DNA of 64,000 nt from Pyrococcus sp. ST04 (GCF_000263735.1 NC_017946.1:1-64000); one strand, 5' to 3'. Counted from the first letter of the stretch, positions 38,049 through 48,261 are shown. Translations and numbers: made by a program. Notes: generated by a model from the letters alone, not told the origin.

Positions 38049-39536
38049 TCACTCACCCCTTATTAGGGATTTAACATCACCAACCCCAATCTCACTTCCT
38101 CTACCCTTCAATGTCACTTTCCATGGTGGAATTCCGTATTCTCTGGCAAGTATCTGGATTATTCTAGGCCTACAGAACGATCCCTGACATGTTCCTGTAG
38201 TAGCTTTTGTTCTGAACTTTACAGAATCAACACTGGGAGTTTTTACACCTATGAACTTCATCCGTTCGATTGCCTCAAGAATGTCCCCTTCGCTAACTCT
38301 GTTACATCTACAGATAATTTTTCCATAGGCGGGATTCTTCCTCACTAGCTTATTTATCTCATCGTATGTTAAGGCGAAGAAGTGTGTTATCTCCTTCCTA
38401 TATGGATTCCACTTACTTTTTTCAACAAGCTTTATTCCAAGATCATTTTTTATAATCTCCACAACCTCATAGGCAATAGCCGGAGCACTTGTAAGGCCAG
38501 GGGATCTTATTCCTGCTACATTAATAAAGCCCCACACCTCTTTTTCTGCCCTTATTATGAAATCTCCACCAGTTGGTTCAGGTCTGAGTCCGGCAAACGT
38601 TCTTATGACCTTATTTCTCGGTGGCAAGTTTGGCCAAAGCCTCTTAGCCCCTTCCCAAACCTCTTCTAGGCCTTCTCTTGTAGTGGCAAGATTCTCCTTT
38701 TCTTCAGGGGGCAAATCCTGCGCATTTGGGCCTATCATAAGATGGCCGGAAATTTCCGTTGTAACAACGATTCCCTTACTGATTGGGGTAGGGGTTGGAA
38801 AGAGAACTCTCCGAGGTCCAGGAACCCCTTCATCAAATATCCAGTACTCTCCCTTTCTTGGGTGTATTTGGAAGTAATCTATACCAACCATCCGAGATAT
38901 GTCATCTGCATATAGGCCGGCTGCATTTATCACAACATCCGCCTCTATGAACCCAGAATTTGTCTCGAGACCAACGATCTCTCCATTTCTAACTTTTATT
39001 CCCCTAACTTCAGTCTCTAGGTGAGTTTTGACCCCATTCGCAACTGCATTTTCAGTTATTGCAATTACAGCTGGGATTGGGGCTATCTGCCCAACTATTG
39101 GAACCCAAAGAGCCCCTAATGCGTCTTTCGTAAGACCAGGCTCAAGCTTAAAGAGCTCCTCCCTATCAACAATTCTCATTTCCGGGACTCCATTTTCAAT
39201 CCCTCGTTTAAGGAGAGCCTCAAGTTCATCAAAGTCTTCTTCCTTTAATGCCACTATGAGCGCCCCATTCCAAATATGAGGAATTTCTAACTCCTTAACC
39301 CACTCATGCCACAGCCTATTCCCCTTTATACATAATTTTGCCCTCATTGGATACTTCTTGGGATCATCGTCATAGCCACCATGAATTATAGCGGTATTCG
39401 CTTTACTAACTCCCCAACCTACGTCGGGATTCTTATCTATCAGGTGAACCTCTAGGTTCTCATATCTGCTCAAAACCCTAGCTATACTTGCTCCAGTTAT
39501 CCCAGCTCCAACGATAGCGACCTTAACTTTCTCCAT
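38049..39536 (-). CDS. glpA: Glycerol-3-phosphate dehydrogenase (GlpA-like) with BFD-type iron-sulfur domain
   Basis: 495 residues. N-terminal DAO fold with VAIVGAGITGASIARVLSRY and TAIIHGGYDDDP; C-terminal bacterioferritin-associated-ferredoxin-like region with CRCNRVSEGD and TGTCQGSFCRPR giving four cysteines for a [2Fe-2S] cluster. It turns sn-glycerol-3-P into DHAP. Begins 13 bp after glpK with GGTGATTATAG. Works with the two downstream genes. DHAP can go to TpiA or, in reverse use, glycerol-1-P lipid synthesis. Confidence 0.9.
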   Translation of the reverse strand: MEKVKVAIVGAGITGASIARVLSRYENLEVHLIDKNPDVGWGVSKANTAIIHGGYDDDPKKYPMRAKLCIKGNRLWHEWVKELEIPHIWNGALIVALKEEDFDELEALLKRGIENGVPEMRIVDREELFKLEPGLTKDALGALWVPIVGQIAPIPAVIAITENAVANGVKTHLETEVRGIKVRNGEIVGLETNSGFIEADVVINAAGLYADDISRMVGIDYFQIHPRKGEYWIFDEGVPGPRRVLFPTPTPISKGIVVTTEISGHLMIGPNAQDLPPEEKENLATTREGLEEVWEGAKRLWPNLPPRNKVIRTFAGLRPEPTGGDFIIRAEKEVWGFINVAGIRSPGLTSAPAIAYEVVEIIKNDLGIKLVEKSKWNPYRKEITHFFALTYDEINKLVRKNPAYGKIICRCNRVSEGDILEAIERMKFIGVKTPSVDSVKFRTKATTGTCQGSFCRPRIIQILAREYGIPPWKVTLKGRGSEIGVGDVKSLIRGE

Positions 39537-39549
39537 CTATAATCACCAC

Positions 39550-41019
39550 TCATTCCACAACTTTAGCCCAACCTAAAGCCCTCTTAACTGCCTCTTTCCA
39601 TCCCCTATAGAGCTTATTCCGCATGGCTTCATCCATTCTAGGCTCAAATATTCTCTCAGACTTCCAGAGTGCCGTTATTTCTTCAAGATCTTTCCAAAAG
39701 TCAACCGCTAGACCAGCAAGGTATGCAGCACCTAAAGCCGTAGTCTCTCTAACCGCTGGCCTAATTACTCGCTTTCCAAGAATATCAGCTTGGAACTGCA
39801 TGAGAAAGTTGTTTGCAGTTGCCCCTCCGTCAACTCTAAGCTCTTTTATTTCAATGAGCTTCTCCATCTCCTCAACAACATCCCTTGTTAGATATGCTAT
39901 CGCCTCAAGTGTTGCCCTAGCAAGATGTTCTCTTCCGGTTCCCCTCGTGATCCCAATTATTAGCCCTCTTGCAAATTGATCCCAGTAAGGTGCTCCAAGA
40001 CCAACAAAAGCTGGAACAAAGTAAACTCCTTCATTACTCTCAAGCTTCTGGGCTAGTTCTTCTGTTTCTGAAGCTGAAGATATTATCTTTATTCCATCCC
40101 TAAGCCATTGAACCGCGGCACCAGTTATGAATACGCTCCCTTCTAAAGCATAGGTTACCTTTCCATTTAACCCCCAAGCAATCGTTGTGAGCAGATTGTC
40201 AGAATACAATATCTTCTTTCCAGTATTGACAAGAATAAAATTACCAGTCCCATATGTTGCTTTCACCATGCCTTCTTCAAAGGCAGCTTGTCCGAATAGG
40301 GCAGCCTGCTGGTCACCGGCATCACCACTTACCGGAACCTCCTTTCCAAGGATCTTGGTATAACCGTAAATTTCACTTGAATTCTTGACCTCAGGAAGTA
40401 TGCTCTCAGGGATCTTAAATATTTCAAGAAGCTCCTCATCCCATTCGAGCCTTTTTATGTTGAAGAGCATTGTCCTTGATGCATTTGAATAATCGGTAAC
40501 ATGTTCACCTGTAAGCCTGTAGATTAAGAACGTATCAACTGTTCCAAAATAAACCTCTCCCTTATTAGCCTTCTCTCTAAGTCCAGGAACATTGTCAAGC
40601 AACCATTTTATTTTGCTAGCAGAGAAATATGCATCTGGAACTAGACCAGTTTTCTCTTTTATTAATTCGCCATACTCCCTCTTTATTTCCTCAATCATCT
40701 CTGCAGTTCTTCTGCACTGCCAGACTATAGCATTGTACAGTGGCCTCCCATTTTTGTCCCAAATTATAGTAGTTTCTCTTTGGTTCGTTATTCCAATTGC
40801 CACAACTTCCTCTGGAGAAACTTTGGCGTTCTCCACTGCAACCTTTATCGCCTTGATCTGAGCCTCCCATATTTCTTCTGGATTATGTTCAACCCATCCC
40901 GGCCTTGGATAGTACTGGGGGAATTCAAATTGGCCAATTCCTCGAACATTTCCTTCCCTATCAAATACTATAGCCCTTGCAGATGTCGTCCCCTCGTCAA
41001 GTGCCAAAACAACCCCCAT
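39550..41019 (-). CDS. glpK: Glycerol kinase
   Basis: 489 residues. FGGY family: [15 protein letters not shown] at the N-terminus, [23 protein letters not shown] and [13 protein letters not shown], with [12 protein letters not shown] near the end. Phosphorylates glycerol to glycerol-3-P with ATP. It lies between the phosphodiesterase and the dehydrogenase; GGTGG sits before the ATG. Confidence 0.97.
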   Translation of the reverse strand: MGVVLALDEGTTSARAIVFDREGNVRGIGQFEFPQYYPRPGWVEHNPEEIWEAQIKAIKVAVENAKVSPEEVVAIGITNQRETTIIWDKNGRPLYNAIVWQCRRTAEMIEEIKREYGELIKEKTGLVPDAYFSASKIKWLLDNVPGLREKANKGEVYFGTVDTFLIYRLTGEHVTDYSNASRTMLFNIKRLEWDEELLEIFKIPESILPEVKNSSEIYGYTKILGKEVPVSGDAGDQQAALFGQAAFEEGMVKATYGTGNFILVNTGKKILYSDNLLTTIAWGLNGKVTYALEGSVFITGAAVQWLRDGIKIISSASETEELAQKLESNEGVYFVPAFVGLGAPYWDQFARGLIIGITRGTGREHLARATLEAIAYLTRDVVEEMEKLIEIKELRVDGGATANNFLMQFQADILGKRVIRPAVRETTALGAAYLAGLAVDFWKDLEEITALWKSERIFEPRMDEAMRNKLYRGWKEAVKRALGWAKVVE

Positions 41020-41034
41020 AAAACCACCTCAAGG

Positions 41035-41784
41035 CTATTGCCTCAGTCCTAACTCCTTGAGGTATCCTATCATTTTCTCAACGTCATTCGCTATGACAAC
41101 CTCAAAAAGCCCACTCATCTTAGCTAGGTTATCGTTTTGATAGAAAAGATTATCGTCTTCGGTCCATAAAACAACTTTTAGGCCAAGTGAACGAGCCCAT
41201 TTAATTGCACTAACAGTTTTTTCAAACCCTATTATTGGAATTGCCTCCATTGGAACATTTACAGACCATAAGTTTAACTCTTCTTTTAGTTGAGGAATTT
41301 TAGGAACTATCTCTTCATTATCGATCAAAAGACCAACTATAGTCTTGTCATCGAGCTCTCTAAACCTTCTGAGTGCCTCAACTTCAAATGAAGACACCAT
41401 AAACCTCCTGTAGTTATCGCTTGCTATAACCTCCGCAACTCTCTCAGTTGCATCCACATCTTTTATCTCTATATTTATCAGGGCATCCTTAGGTAAAACC
41501 TCTAGAGCCTCTTCAAGAGTTGGTATTTTTTGTCCCATTCCAAGACTAGCCCTCTTAAGTTCTTCAAGACTCATTTCCTTTTGTCTGCCTTTAAGATTAG
41601 TCGTTCTGTCTATTGTCTCATCGTGCATTATTATTACGTTTCCGTCCTTTGTCAGCCAAACATCAAACTCAACGCCATCTGCCCCACTTTCTATTGCTTT
41701 TTTAAAGGCTAAAAGCGTGTTTTCTGGGTACTTCCCCACCCACCCTCTATGACCTAGGACTATAACACCTTCCCTTTCCCACAT
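41035..41784 (-). CDS. glpQ: Glycerophosphodiester phosphodiesterase
   Basis: 249 residues. GDPD motifs: [19 protein letters not shown] (catalytic His and Arg), [14 protein letters not shown] (Glu/Asp metal ligands), [11 protein letters not shown]. Frees glycerol-3-P from glycerophosphodiesters. No signal peptide, so it acts inside the cell. ATG 41784 lies eight bases behind GGAGG; the frame is open to 41808. First gene of the glpQ-K-A-FAD-DUF1667 operon. Confidence 0.92.
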   Translation of the reverse strand: MWEREGVIVLGHRGWVGKYPENTLLAFKKAIESGADGVEFDVWLTKDGNVIIMHDETIDRTTNLKGRQKEMSLEELKRASLGMGQKIPTLEEALEVLPKDALINIEIKDVDATERVAEVIASDNYRRFMVSSFEVEALRRFRELDDKTIVGLLIDNEEIVPKIPQLKEELNLWSVNVPMEAIPIIGFEKTVSAIKWARSLGLKVVLWTEDDNLFYQNDNLAKMSGLFEVVIANDVEKMIGYLKELGLRQ

Positions 41785-41882
41785 TCTTGCCTCCTCCAAT
41801 ATAACCACTTAATATCAAAGTTAAACACTTTGTCCTTGTTGCATACTCCTGGTTGTCGATGTTTCAAGTATTTTTCAGATAA

Positions 41883-41917
41883 TTTTTATAAGCATGGGTG
41901 AACATATTTAGTCACCC
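41883..41917 (+). promoter_or_regulatory. Promoter and operator of the MFS/hydrolase operon
   Basis: TTTTTATAAG (41883-41892) is the TATA box. Between it and the expected transcript start near 41912 lies GGGTGA-acatatttag-TCACCC (41896-41917), a perfect 6-bp inverted repeat with 10 bases between. The position suits a repressor. The arms differ from the TGM consensus. Confidence 0.5.
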
Positions 41918-41941
41918 TGACAAATAATAGGAGGTGCAATA

Positions 41942-43267
41942 ATGGACAGATTTAGGTACTCAATGATATTTCTCCTAGGGTTTGGATTCTTTGGAATAAG
42001 CATAATCTGGGCACTATACAATGCATATGTGCCAATATTCCTCCAAGATACATTCAAGCTCAGTAAGACAGTGACAGGCTTTATCATGACTATAGACAAT
42101 CTGTTCGCCGTTCTACTGCTGCCATTTCTTGGAGCACTAAGTGATATGACAAGAACTAGGTTAGGGAGAAGAAAACCATACATAATACTGGGAGCTCCAT
42201 CAGCAGCACTCATGTTCGCTCTAATCCCCGTGGCAAGAAGATATGAAAATCTCGCCCTCTTCATGGGTACGATAATTTTCATGAACTTCTTCATGGCACT
42301 ATTCAGGTCGCCAGTAATTGCATTTATGCCCGATATCACTCCAAGCGAAAAGAGAAGCCAAGCAAACGGTATAATAAACTTTATGGGCGGGCTCGGAGCA
42401 TTACTAGCGTATTTTGGGGGTAAAGTCCTGTATGATATGAATTACGCATATCCCTTCTATTTCGGTGCACTGATAATGCTTATTGCAAATATGTTAGTTG
42501 TCCTCTTTGTCCCCGAGCCCGAACAGTATAGGGTACCAGGGGCTAAGCTTGAGATAAAGAAGGTCTTAAAAGAAACTACCAAAAAAAGCTTTGGAGAGTT
42601 GAAAGAAAACCTAAAGGACGTCTTCGCCAGTAGAGAAAAAAGCTTGTTGGCAATATTAACAGCAATATTCTTCTGGTTTATAGCCTTTAACTCCCTAGAA
42701 ACGTTCTTCACAAGCTATGCAAAGTACCATCTTGGGATAGAAGAGAGCACAGGAGCATTCATGCTTGGAGTGTTCAGCCTAAGCTTCATGATATTCGCAA
42801 TTCCTGCAGGCTTCATTGGAGCAAGACTAGGAAGGAGAAAAACCATAAGCCTAGGATTGATAATAACGACGCTAATAGTGGTATTGGCCTTCTACATAGG
42901 AGAAACATCAAAACCCCAGAGTAGTTCCCTAACCGATCCCGTTGTTATGAGCTTCATGGGGCTCTTCTTCATAGGAGGAATTGGATGGGCCATGATAAAT
43001 GTAAACTCCCTGCCAATGGTAGTTGATATGACAACGGAAGAAAAGCTTGGGGGATACACAGGATTATACTATTTCTTTAGCCAGGCTGCAAACCTAGTGG
43101 CACCTCCTCTAGCCGGTGCATTTATAGATGTTGCAGGATACTCAACCCTACTCCCCTTTGCGGCAGTCTTCTTCGTGTTAGCGTTACTCGCGATGAAGTT
43201 CGTTAAGAGGGGAGATATCGTTAGAACAAAGCTTGAAGCCCACGAATATATTCCAGACATCGACTGA
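41942..43267 (+). CDS. MFS transporter (sugar:cation symporter-like), first copy
   Basis: 441 residues and 12 membrane segments. The loop GALSDMTRTRLGRRKPYIILG is the A-type MFS motif of the GPH/SLC45-like branch, which carries glycosides or pentoses with cations. A second copy of the motif (GFIGARLGRRKTISLG) lies midway. Substrate unknown. ATG behind GGAGGTG. Shares an operon with a second MFS protein and a hydrolase. Confidence 0.8.
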   Translation: MDRFRYSMIFLLGFGFFGISIIWALYNAYVPIFLQDTFKLSKTVTGFIMTIDNLFAVLLLPFLGALSDMTRTRLGRRKPYIILGAPSAALMFALIPVARRYENLALFMGTIIFMNFFMALFRSPVIAFMPDITPSEKRSQANGIINFMGGLGALLAYFGGKVLYDMNYAYPFYFGALIMLIANMLVVLFVPEPEQYRVPGAKLEIKKVLKETTKKSFGELKENLKDVFASREKSLLAILTAIFFWFIAFNSLETFFTSYAKYHLGIEESTGAFMLGVFSLSFMIFAIPAGFIGARLGRRKTISLGLIITTLIVVLAFYIGETSKPQSSSLTDPVVMSFMGLFFIGGIGWAMINVNSLPMVVDMTTEEKLGGYTGLYYFFSQAANLVAPPLAGAFIDVAGYSTLLPFAAVFFVLALLAMKFVKRGDIVRTKLEAHEYIPDID

Positions 43268-43276
43268 GGTGATAGT

Positions 43277-44572
43277 ATGGTGAGAAAATTTGATTGGAAA
43301 GTAGTTATAGGACTCGCCTTCCTAGGATTTAGTAGGAGCGTCGGATGGGCACTAAACAAGGGACTTTCATTTCCCCTTTTAAGTAGCTACTCCAGATCAG
43401 CCTTCATAAAAGGAAGTATACTTGCTACTGAAGGGATAATAGGACTGATAATACCTCCCCTACTGGGATATTACAGTGACACTCTCAAGTCAAAGTATGG
43501 GAGAAGGAGACCCTTCATAATGGCAGGAGGAATGCTCGCCGGGATTGCAGTTTTGATAATTTATACAGCTTATTCATTTGGAGTTCCCCTTGCAGGGTTT
43601 GCCTTAGCATTGGCATTCTTCTACCTCTCTATGCATCTCTACACCGCACAGTTCAGAGCATTAATGCCCGACACAATAGAGAGTGGAGAAAGGGGAAAAG
43701 CTAGTGGAGTGATAACCCTATTTGAGTGGGCCGGAAATCTTTTCCTATTTGGACTATCTGGATACCTGATAGCTAAGGCAGTCGCAATGACAGGGGAGAA
43801 AGAAGGAATAAAGGCCCTCATCCAAACCCCCTATCTAAAAGTTCCCTTCATAATAACAGCTTTATTCCTGATAGGAGCTGCATTGTTTGTGTACTTAATT
43901 ATCAAAGAACCAAAGGCCCCAGAAATAGAGGAGAACGAAAGTCTGATTGAGTACTTAAAGAGCATAGTTGATAATAGAGATTTCCTAAAGTTTTATGCTG
44001 CCCAAACCTTATGGTGGATGAGCTTCGAGTTCATAGCAATATTTCTGTATGGGATACTAGCCTACATCCTCTATGGTTCGGCCACAGAAGAGAACATTAA
44101 AGCGGTAACCTCCCTGGGTCTTCTTCTTATGGCCCTCTTCAACGTCACCGTGCTAATAGGAGCATTGCCAGGAGGAATAATATATGACAAACTTGGAAGA
44201 AGGCTAAGCATAATCCTTGGAGGAATAATCTTTGCACTTCCCCAGATCTGGGGCTGGTTTATATCATCCAGAATCGAGATAATCATGGCCTTGGCCATTG
44301 CAGGAATAGGATGGGGAATGTTAATGGCAGCTTCATACCCTGTTATAGGAGATCTGTTGACTAAATTCGAGAGAGAAGCATTCACTGGAAGGTACTATGG
44401 ATTCTTTGAAGCAACGAGATCCCTCCCCGTCTTACTCGCAGGAATTATCGGAGGAGCAATCGTTGATTTAGCAGGAGAGAATTACAGAGTTTTATTCCCA
44501 ATAGGAGCAATATTAGTTTTACTCGCAATGCCGATGATATGGATGATGAAAAACCTGGAGGTGGGAGAATGA
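43277..44572 (+). CDS. MFS transporter, second copy
   Basis: 431 residues, 12 membrane segments, same family as its neighbour but clearly distinct in sequence. The motif GYYSDTLKSKYGRRRPFIM and the repeat GGIIYDKLGRRLSIILG are present. Two tandem homologous MFS proteins could form a heteromer or serve two related substrates. ATG follows GAGGTGATAGT, 9 bp after the first. Its end overlaps the hydrolase start by 4 bp (ATGA). Confidence 0.8.
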   Translation: MVRKFDWKVVIGLAFLGFSRSVGWALNKGLSFPLLSSYSRSAFIKGSILATEGIIGLIIPPLLGYYSDTLKSKYGRRRPFIMAGGMLAGIAVLIIYTAYSFGVPLAGFALALAFFYLSMHLYTAQFRALMPDTIESGERGKASGVITLFEWAGNLFLFGLSGYLIAKAVAMTGEKEGIKALIQTPYLKVPFIITALFLIGAALFVYLIIKEPKAPEIEENESLIEYLKSIVDNRDFLKFYAAQTLWWMSFEFIAIFLYGILAYILYGSATEENIKAVTSLGLLLMALFNVTVLIGALPGGIIYDKLGRRLSIILGGIIFALPQIWGWFISSRIEIIMALAIAGIGWGMLMAASYPVIGDLLTKFEREAFTGRYYGFFEATRSLPVLLAGIIGGAIVDLAGENYRVLFPIGAILVLLAMPMIWMMKNLEVGE

Positions 44573-45423
44573 TAATAGGAATAATTCTCGGTATCGTATT
44601 AATCCTACTTATATTCTCGGCTATTGTAGGGTATAAGATGGTCACACCCCCAAGAAAGAAGGGAACTTGGACACCCAAAGACCTTGGCTTTGATTACGAG
44701 GACGTGGAAATAAAAACAAGAGACGGACTAAAGCTAAGAGGATGGTGGGTAAATAGAGGGAGTGACAAAACAATAGTTCTCCTCCATGGATACACTTCAA
44801 GCAGATGGGATGAAACATACATAAAGCCAGCCCTCAAGTTCCTAGCTGAAGCAGGCTACAATGTTCTCCTGTTTGATTTTAGAGCCCATGGAGAGAGCGA
44901 GGGAACAAAAACGACTGTTGGAGATAAGGAGTTAATCGACTTATTATCAGCAATTGATTGGCTTGAGAATAGAGGACTAAGGAGAATCGGAGTTGTAGGG
45001 TTCTCTATGGGAGCTATAGTAACAATAAGGGGTTTAGGAGAAGACGAGAGAATAGCATGTGGAGTCGCAGATAGCCCACCAATATACATGGAAAAAACTG
45101 CAGCTAGAGGCGTTAAATATTTCGCAAACCTTCCAGAATTCTTATACCCACTAATAAAACCGTTTACAATAATTTTTAGCGGAGGAAAAATAGTCAACGT
45201 TATCGAATATGCAGGGAAAATAAGAAAACCCCTTCTACTGATTGCAGGTAAAAAAGATCCACTAGTTAAGCCGGAGGAAGTTGAAGAATTCTACAGAAAG
45301 AACAGGGAGATAAACGAAAAGGTTCAAATCTGGATAACAGACTCTCCTCACGTTAGAACAATAGTCGACACACCTGAGGAATGGAAAAAGATGGTGATAG
45401 AATTCTTAGAATCTTCACTCTAG
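44569..45423 (+). CDS. Membrane-anchored alpha/beta hydrolase
   Basis: 284 residues. One N-terminal membrane helix (IIGIILGIVLILLIFSAIVG), then an alpha/beta hydrolase domain with LLHGYTSSRWDET, nucleophile VGFSMGAI, acid in GKKDPLVKPEE and His in DSPHVRT. Looks like the BEM46/ABHD-type esterases. Orientation is uncertain: with one short cytoplasmic end and no positive inside cluster the active part may face outside. Coupled to the MFS genes, so it may release a substrate they carry. Confidence 0.78.
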   Translation: MIIGIILGIVLILLIFSAIVGYKMVTPPRKKGTWTPKDLGFDYEDVEIKTRDGLKLRGWWVNRGSDKTIVLLHGYTSSRWDETYIKPALKFLAEAGYNVLLFDFRAHGESEGTKTTVGDKELIDLLSAIDWLENRGLRRIGVVGFSMGAIVTIRGLGEDERIACGVADSPPIYMEKTAARGVKYFANLPEFLYPLIKPFTIIFSGGKIVNVIEYAGKIRKPLLLIAGKKDPLVKPEEVEEFYRKNREINEKVQIWITDSPHVRTIVDTPEEWKKMVIEFLESSL

Positions 45424-46587
45424 CCTTTTTATTCTCCATTTATATGACAACACGGCAATTATCAAGGCAATTATAGAGCCTATCCCCAATATTAACAAAC
45501 TCCCACCAATATCCTCTATACTTCTATGATAAAGTTCCAGAGATCTCAAGGCTTTTAATCCAGCCCCAAGCGGAAAGTACTCACTAATGGGTCTAGCCCA
45601 GGAAGGTAAGAGAGACTCTGGAATTACGACCGCCGCAAAGAACATTAGAAACATAGAAACTATGTTAACGACAGCCGTAGTTGTTCTAATGCTCCCTGTG
45701 AGCATTGCTATGGTCAAACCGAGAGACATTGAAAATATCGAGCCAAGGATTATTATAAGCCACCCAATAGGGGAAGGGAAAAACCTGACCTTAAATACAA
45801 TAAATGCAAAAGAAAGACCCACCACTATACTTGCAAGTATAACCAAAAAAGTTGCAAGCATTTTTCCAGTAAGAAAGTCCCAAGGACTCGTCGGAGATGA
45901 CGCTATTCTCCTTAGAGTTCCCTTATCTATTTCCTCAAGAACGGAAGATGAGATAGTTAACATCGTTGCGAAAAGGAATTGGATCCCTATAAAGCTCGTT
46001 ACGTAAAACTCCATCGGCGTGACCTTCTCTCCCTTCACCTCCTTCTCAACAACCACAATCGGCTCAACTAGACCAAGAAGATAAGGCTTCCATTTATCTT
46101 CAACGTACTTAAATGCAAACTTCAATCTTTCCTTACCTAACCTTTTCTCAAACTCCATAAAGAAACCCTGAAGAGTACCCCTCACAATCTGATAATTCTG
46201 AGGATCTACCTTGTTAAAATAAACGTACACATGCGCCGGAAATCCATGAGTTAAGTTGAAAGTAAATCCCTCTGGAAGGATTACTAAGGCATCAACCTTT
46301 CCCTCTTTCAAGAACTTTAGTCCCTCACTCTCGTTGAGCCTGACTATATCGAACACGTTCACACCATCAACTTTCACTTCCCTCATGGCCTCTAACAATA
46401 TGGAGGAATTCTCATAACTGACAACCCCAACCTTAATTTTCACAGGACCTCCTTCCCCTCCCCAAATTCCACCAAGGATTACAAGCCATATTATAGGGAA
46501 TATGAATATCCAGAACACGGCCATCTTTTCTCTAGACAGCTCCTTGATCTCCTTTACCAGTATGCCCTTTATAGCCCTCGCTCTCAT
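45415..46587 (-). CDS. ABC-2 type permease (drug/polymer exporter)
   Basis: 390 residues of the ABC-2 family: first membrane helix MAVFWIFIFPIIWLVILGG, an extracellular loop of about 150 residues typical of YhgE/Pip-like or NatB-like permeases, then five helices. Exports an unknown substrate with the ATPase encoded upstream. ATG overlaps the ATPase stop by 4 bp. The end overlaps the convergent hydrolase gene by 9 bp. Confidence 0.82.
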   Translation of the reverse strand: MRARAIKGILVKEIKELSREKMAVFWIFIFPIIWLVILGGIWGGEGGPVKIKVGVVSYENSSILLEAMREVKVDGVNVFDIVRLNESEGLKFLKEGKVDALVILPEGFTFNLTHGFPAHVYVYFNKVDPQNYQIVRGTLQGFFMEFEKRLGKERLKFAFKYVEDKWKPYLLGLVEPIVVVEKEVKGEKVTPMEFYVTSFIGIQFLFATMLTISSSVLEEIDKGTLRRIASSPTSPWDFLTGKMLATFLVILASIVVGLSFAFIVFKVRFFPSPIGWLIIILGSIFSMSLGLTIAMLTGSIRTTTAVVNIVSMFLMFFAAVVIPESLLPSWARPISEYFPLGAGLKALRSLELYHRSIEDIGGSLLILGIGSIIALIIAVLSYKWRIKRLE

Positions 46588-47471
46588 TCAAGCCCCCTCC
46601 CCGTCAGCTTAAGAAATACATCCTCTAGTGTTGGCTCCTCAATTTTAACCATCCTAATCTCACTTCCAGCACTAAGAAGGACTTCAACTATTCTCGCAAG
46701 TACTTCCTTGGGATTGCTCGTAATTATTCTTACAGAATCTTCCTTTAGGACAATCTTCCCGAATTCACTTAGCCTTTCAAGACCCTTAAGGACACCAGAA
46801 ACCTTAATTACACTACTCTCTCCCGCAAGCCTCTTAAGTTCCTCCACAGTCCCAACTGCTATTACTTTTCCCTCATTAATAATACCCACCCTATCCGCTA
46901 GGATCTCCGCCTCCTCCATATAGTGAGTCGCTATGAGAATTGTTTTACCCTCTTCCTTCAGATTCTCAATTAGGCTCCAAAGCTCTCTCCTTGTTGGGAC
47001 GTCCAAACCTACGGATGGCTCATCAAGGATTAGGATTTTTGGATCATGCAACAACATCACGCCTATGCTCAATCTTTTCCTAAATCCCCCGCTCAGCTCC
47101 TTAACTTTCTTTTTCCTGGGAAGATCCAAGAGTTCTATTATCTCGTCGATTCTTTCGATAGGTGCATCAAATATGTCTGCATAGAACCTCAGGTTCTCCT
47201 CAACTGTTAAGAGGTTGTAAAGTATATCCTCTTGAGGAACATAACCTATCATCCTCAAACTTTCCCTGGAAATGGGCTTTCCGAATATCCTAACCTCTCC
47301 AGAATCGTAAGATAAGCCCTCAGCTATTATCCTCAGAAGAGTAGTTTTACCAGCCCCATTCGGCCCCAAAAGGGCAAATATCTCTCCTTCTTTAATCCTG
47401 AGGGTAATCCCATTGAGTACCCTATTCCCTCCATACCTCTTTATGAGGTTGATGATTTCTATAGCATACAT
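46584..47471 (-). CDS. ABC transporter ATP-binding protein
   Basis: 295 residues. Walker A GPNGAGKTTLL, Q-loop VPQEDILY, signature LSGGFRKR, Walker B ILILDEPSVGLD, switch His in ATHYMEEAE. The CcmA/NatA-like type pairs with ABC-2 permeases, as it does here. Promoter in the 64-bp gap to the divergent deacetylase. Confidence 0.92.
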   Translation of the reverse strand: MYAIEIINLIKRYGGNRVLNGITLRIKEGEIFALLGPNGAGKTTLLRIIAEGLSYDSGEVRIFGKPISRESLRMIGYVPQEDILYNLLTVEENLRFYADIFDAPIERIDEIIELLDLPRKKKVKELSGGFRKRLSIGVMLLHDPKILILDEPSVGLDVPTRRELWSLIENLKEEGKTILIATHYMEEAEILADRVGIINEGKVIAVGTVEELKRLAGESSVIKVSGVLKGLERLSEFGKIVLKEDSVRIITSNPKEVLARIVEVLLSAGSEIRMVKIEEPTLEDVFLKLTGRGLE

Positions 47472-47535
47472 AGTTGATAGTTAACTTCAAACATTAAAAA
47501 GTTACTAGAGAATCTATAACCCTAGGGGGAGAATA

Positions 47536-48261
47536 ATGAAAAAGCGCAACCTCACCGTGTTATCCCTACTTCTGATTACAATTATATTTGCGGGACTTAG
47601 TTTTCAAACAACATCCCAGTGTAAAAAGGGAAAAGTTGGATTCATTATTCTTGTTCATGATGTAAGTCCGGTATATATAAGCTATCTCCAAAACATAACC
47701 AAGATTATACAAGAGTACGGTCTTCAGAGTGATACATACTTGCTGATAATCCCTAATCATGCTGGAAATAATGAGATAAGCAAGTACCCGATGTTTGTGG
47801 CGATGATAAAGAGGCTTGAGAGGGAGGGGTTTAAAGTTGGAATCCATGGATATACGCATATTGGAGACGAATTCAACTGTAATTCCTCAGTTGCAGAGGA
47901 AAAGATAAAACTTGCCACCATTGCACTTAAAAAGGCTAACATAAGCTTTGAAAGGATATTTGTGCCTCCAAGGTATTCAATTTCAAAAGAGGCGTTGAAT
48001 GTTCTCTTAAAAGACAACTTTACGGTCATCTTGAGGGACAGGATTTACTATCCAAACGGAACATGTATCAAAGTTAAGAACAGAGAGTACACGTGGTATG
48101 CAAGTAACTTCACGCTTGGGATTAGACTTATAATAGCTAAATTTGAATTCAGAAAGAATAAAGAAAACTTTATCCTCTCCCTTCATCCAAAAGCAGCAAA
48201 CTACGGTTGTGGATTGGAATTTCTAAGGAGATTTTTGGAGTTCGTTAAGAGCCTCGGCTAA
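47536..48261 (+). CDS. Secreted DUF2334 deacetylase-like protein
   Basis: 241 residues. Signal peptide (KKRNLTVLSLLLITIIFAGL), then the DUF2334/polysaccharide-deacetylase fold: LVHDVSPVY, IHGYTHIGDE and VPPRYSISKEALNVL, with Asp/His ligands for a metal. It would remove acyl groups from a carbohydrate outside the cell. Divergent from an ABC-2 exporter, which might export its substrate. ATG with GGGGGAG. Confidence 0.75.
   Translation: MKKRNLTVLSLLLITIIFAGLSFQTTSQCKKGKVGFIILVHDVSPVYISYLQNITKIIQEYGLQSDTYLLIIPNHAGNNEISKYPMFVAMIKRLEREGFKVGIHGYTHIGDEFNCNSSVAEEKIKLATIALKKANISFERIFVPPRYSISKEALNVLLKDNFTVILRDRIYYPNGTCIKVKNREYTWYASNFTLGIRLIIAKFEFRKNKENFILSLHPKAANYGCGLEFLRRFLEFVKSLG

Noticed and set aside
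41896-41917. GGGTGA-n10-TCACCC as a TrmBL1 (TGM) site
   Set aside because: The arms and the spacer do not fit TATCACn5GTGATA; it is reported only as an unassigned operator.
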